Source of the DNA: SG8-41 sp963699525
Lineage (GTDB): Bacteria; Pseudomonadota; Gammaproteobacteria; Burkholderiales; SG8-41
NCBI GenBank assembly: GCA_963699525.1
Contig: CAVOUI010000018.1
Span: 124,001 to 188,000 of the forward strand
Reading direction: 5' to 3'
DNA: 64,000 nucleotides
Positions 63,375-64,000 of the stretch are shown here, piece by piece. Each line of letters starts with the position of its first letter. The stretch's first letter is position 1. The position numbers and the translations under genes were made by a program. Below the pieces are notes generated by a model that was not told the DNA's origin, did not search any database, and was given only the letters and a program-made list of their open reading frames with translations.

Positions 63375-64000
63375 GCACGATCTCGGGGGCTTCCACCTCG
63401 ACGCGCGGTTCGCGTGCGACGGGGGTGTCACGGCGCTGTTCGGGCGGTCGGGAGCGGGCAAGACGACCGCTCGTCAACGCGATCGCGGGCCTGCTGCGGC
63501 CTCGCAGCGGCCACATCGAGCTGGACGGGGAAACGCTGTTCGACGCCGCTCGCGGCATTCACGTTCCCGCCAGCAAGCGGCGCTTCGGCTATGTCTTCCA
63601 GGAAGGGCGCCTGTTTCCCCACCTGACGGTGCGCCAGAACCTGACCTTCTCGCGAATGTTCCATCGGGGGAAGGAGGCCGCTGGCGGGCTCGAGCATATC
63701 GTCGATCTGCTGGGCCTGCACGATCTTCTGCACCGGCGTCCGCGGGACCTGTCGGGCGGAGAGCGCCAACGCGTTGCCCTGGGACGTGCATTGCTCGTTC
63801 GTCCGCGCGCGTTGTTGCTCGACGAGCCGCTCGCGTCGCTGGACGCCCTGCGCAAGGACGAGGTCCTGCGCTACATCGAGTTGATGCGAGACGAGATCCG
63901 GATCCCCGTCATCTACGTGAGCCACGCCGTGGAGGAAGTCGTGCGCCTCGCCGACACGGTCGTGCTGATGTCCGCCGGCAAGGTGGTCGCGGCCGGCGGC
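63353..64000 (+). CDS. modC: Molybdate ABC transporter ATP-binding protein ModC (partial, one frameshift)
   Basis: ATG 63353 overlaps modB. The first 38 codons read LGGFHLDARFACDGGVTALFGRSGAGKTT. After an extra base near 63469 the frame continues as LVNAIAGLLRPRSGHIELDGETLFD, FGYVFQEGRLFPHLTVRQNL, signature DLSGGERQRVALGRALL, Walker B LLLDEPLASLD and VIYVSHAVEEV. The C-terminal TOBE domain lies beyond the right edge of the window. Confidence 0.92.

Overview
The window comes from a GC-rich betaproteobacterium. Three gene orders point there: hflX-hflK-hflC-DUF2065-hisZ-purA-tRNA-Leu-rnr-rlmB, then rpsF-priB-rpsR-rplI-dnaB, then moaA-fdhD-mobA beside a three-subunit 'FDH3' formate dehydrogenase. 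Multihaem cytochromes, two FNR-type palindromes, formate dehydrogenase and several molybdate/tungstate uptake systems suggest a facultative or anaerobic respirer with electron transfer across the periplasm, possibly to or from extracellular acceptors. That lifestyle is inferred, not shown.

Layout. 0-28 kb is mostly core: membrane-protease regulators HflK/HflC, histidine and purine synthesis, RNase R, 23S rRNA methylation, APS kinase, an orphan two-partner-secretion pore (TpsB), the S6/PriB/S18/L9/DnaB block, PhoH, Bcp, an ArnD-like protein that has lost its metal ligands, the divergent selenium pair mnmH/selD (selD has an in-frame UGA at codon 21), tesA/ybbA/ybbP, rmuC, mtfA, a GGDEF-EAL protein and glucokinase. 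28-40 kb is a formate dehydrogenase region: mobA, fdhD and moaA on the minus strand, then DUF3305, DUF3306, a large Fe-S protein, a TorD-like chaperone, a small Tat protein, fdhA, fdhB, a small lipoprotein, the cytochrome b subunit and a Lys/Ala-rich small protein. 40.2-51.4 kb is the most unusual part: a stand-alone cyclic-nucleotide-type sensor domain with an FNR-like promoter, followed by about 10 kb of minus-strand electron-transfer genes. These are a nine-haem plus cytochrome b fusion resembling Geobacter CbcL, two tetrahaem c4-type proteins, a monohaem cytochrome, a one-haem membrane protein, an NrfD-type quinone subunit, a four-cluster ferredoxin, a six-haem anchored cytochrome, a dihaem protein with a P19/Tpd-like tail, and a small cytochrome c. 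About 28 CxxCH sites are visible. 51.5-64 kb is a molybdenum/tungsten island: moeA, a ModE-type regulator, TupBCA, an orphan ModA-like protein, Mop, a MOT1-type permease, a FecBCD/MolABC-type ABC system, a second ModE-like regulator with its operator, and modABC running off the right edge.

The last two regions fit together. The island would supply oxyanion and assemble Moco for formate dehydrogenase. Formate electrons would enter the quinone pool through the FDH gamma subunit, and the NrfD and CbcL-like quinol modules would pass them to periplasmic cytochromes.

Caution: many genes are interrupted by one-base frameshifts (rnr, rlmB, glk, fdhD, moaA, most of 31-35 kb, 48.4-49.4 kb and 53-55 kb). 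A conserved protein resumes in another frame each time and several hit essential or core genes, so I read them as local consensus errors and annotate whole genes with the break points given. No CRISPR array, insertion sequence, rRNA or gene-free stretch over 300 bases was seen.
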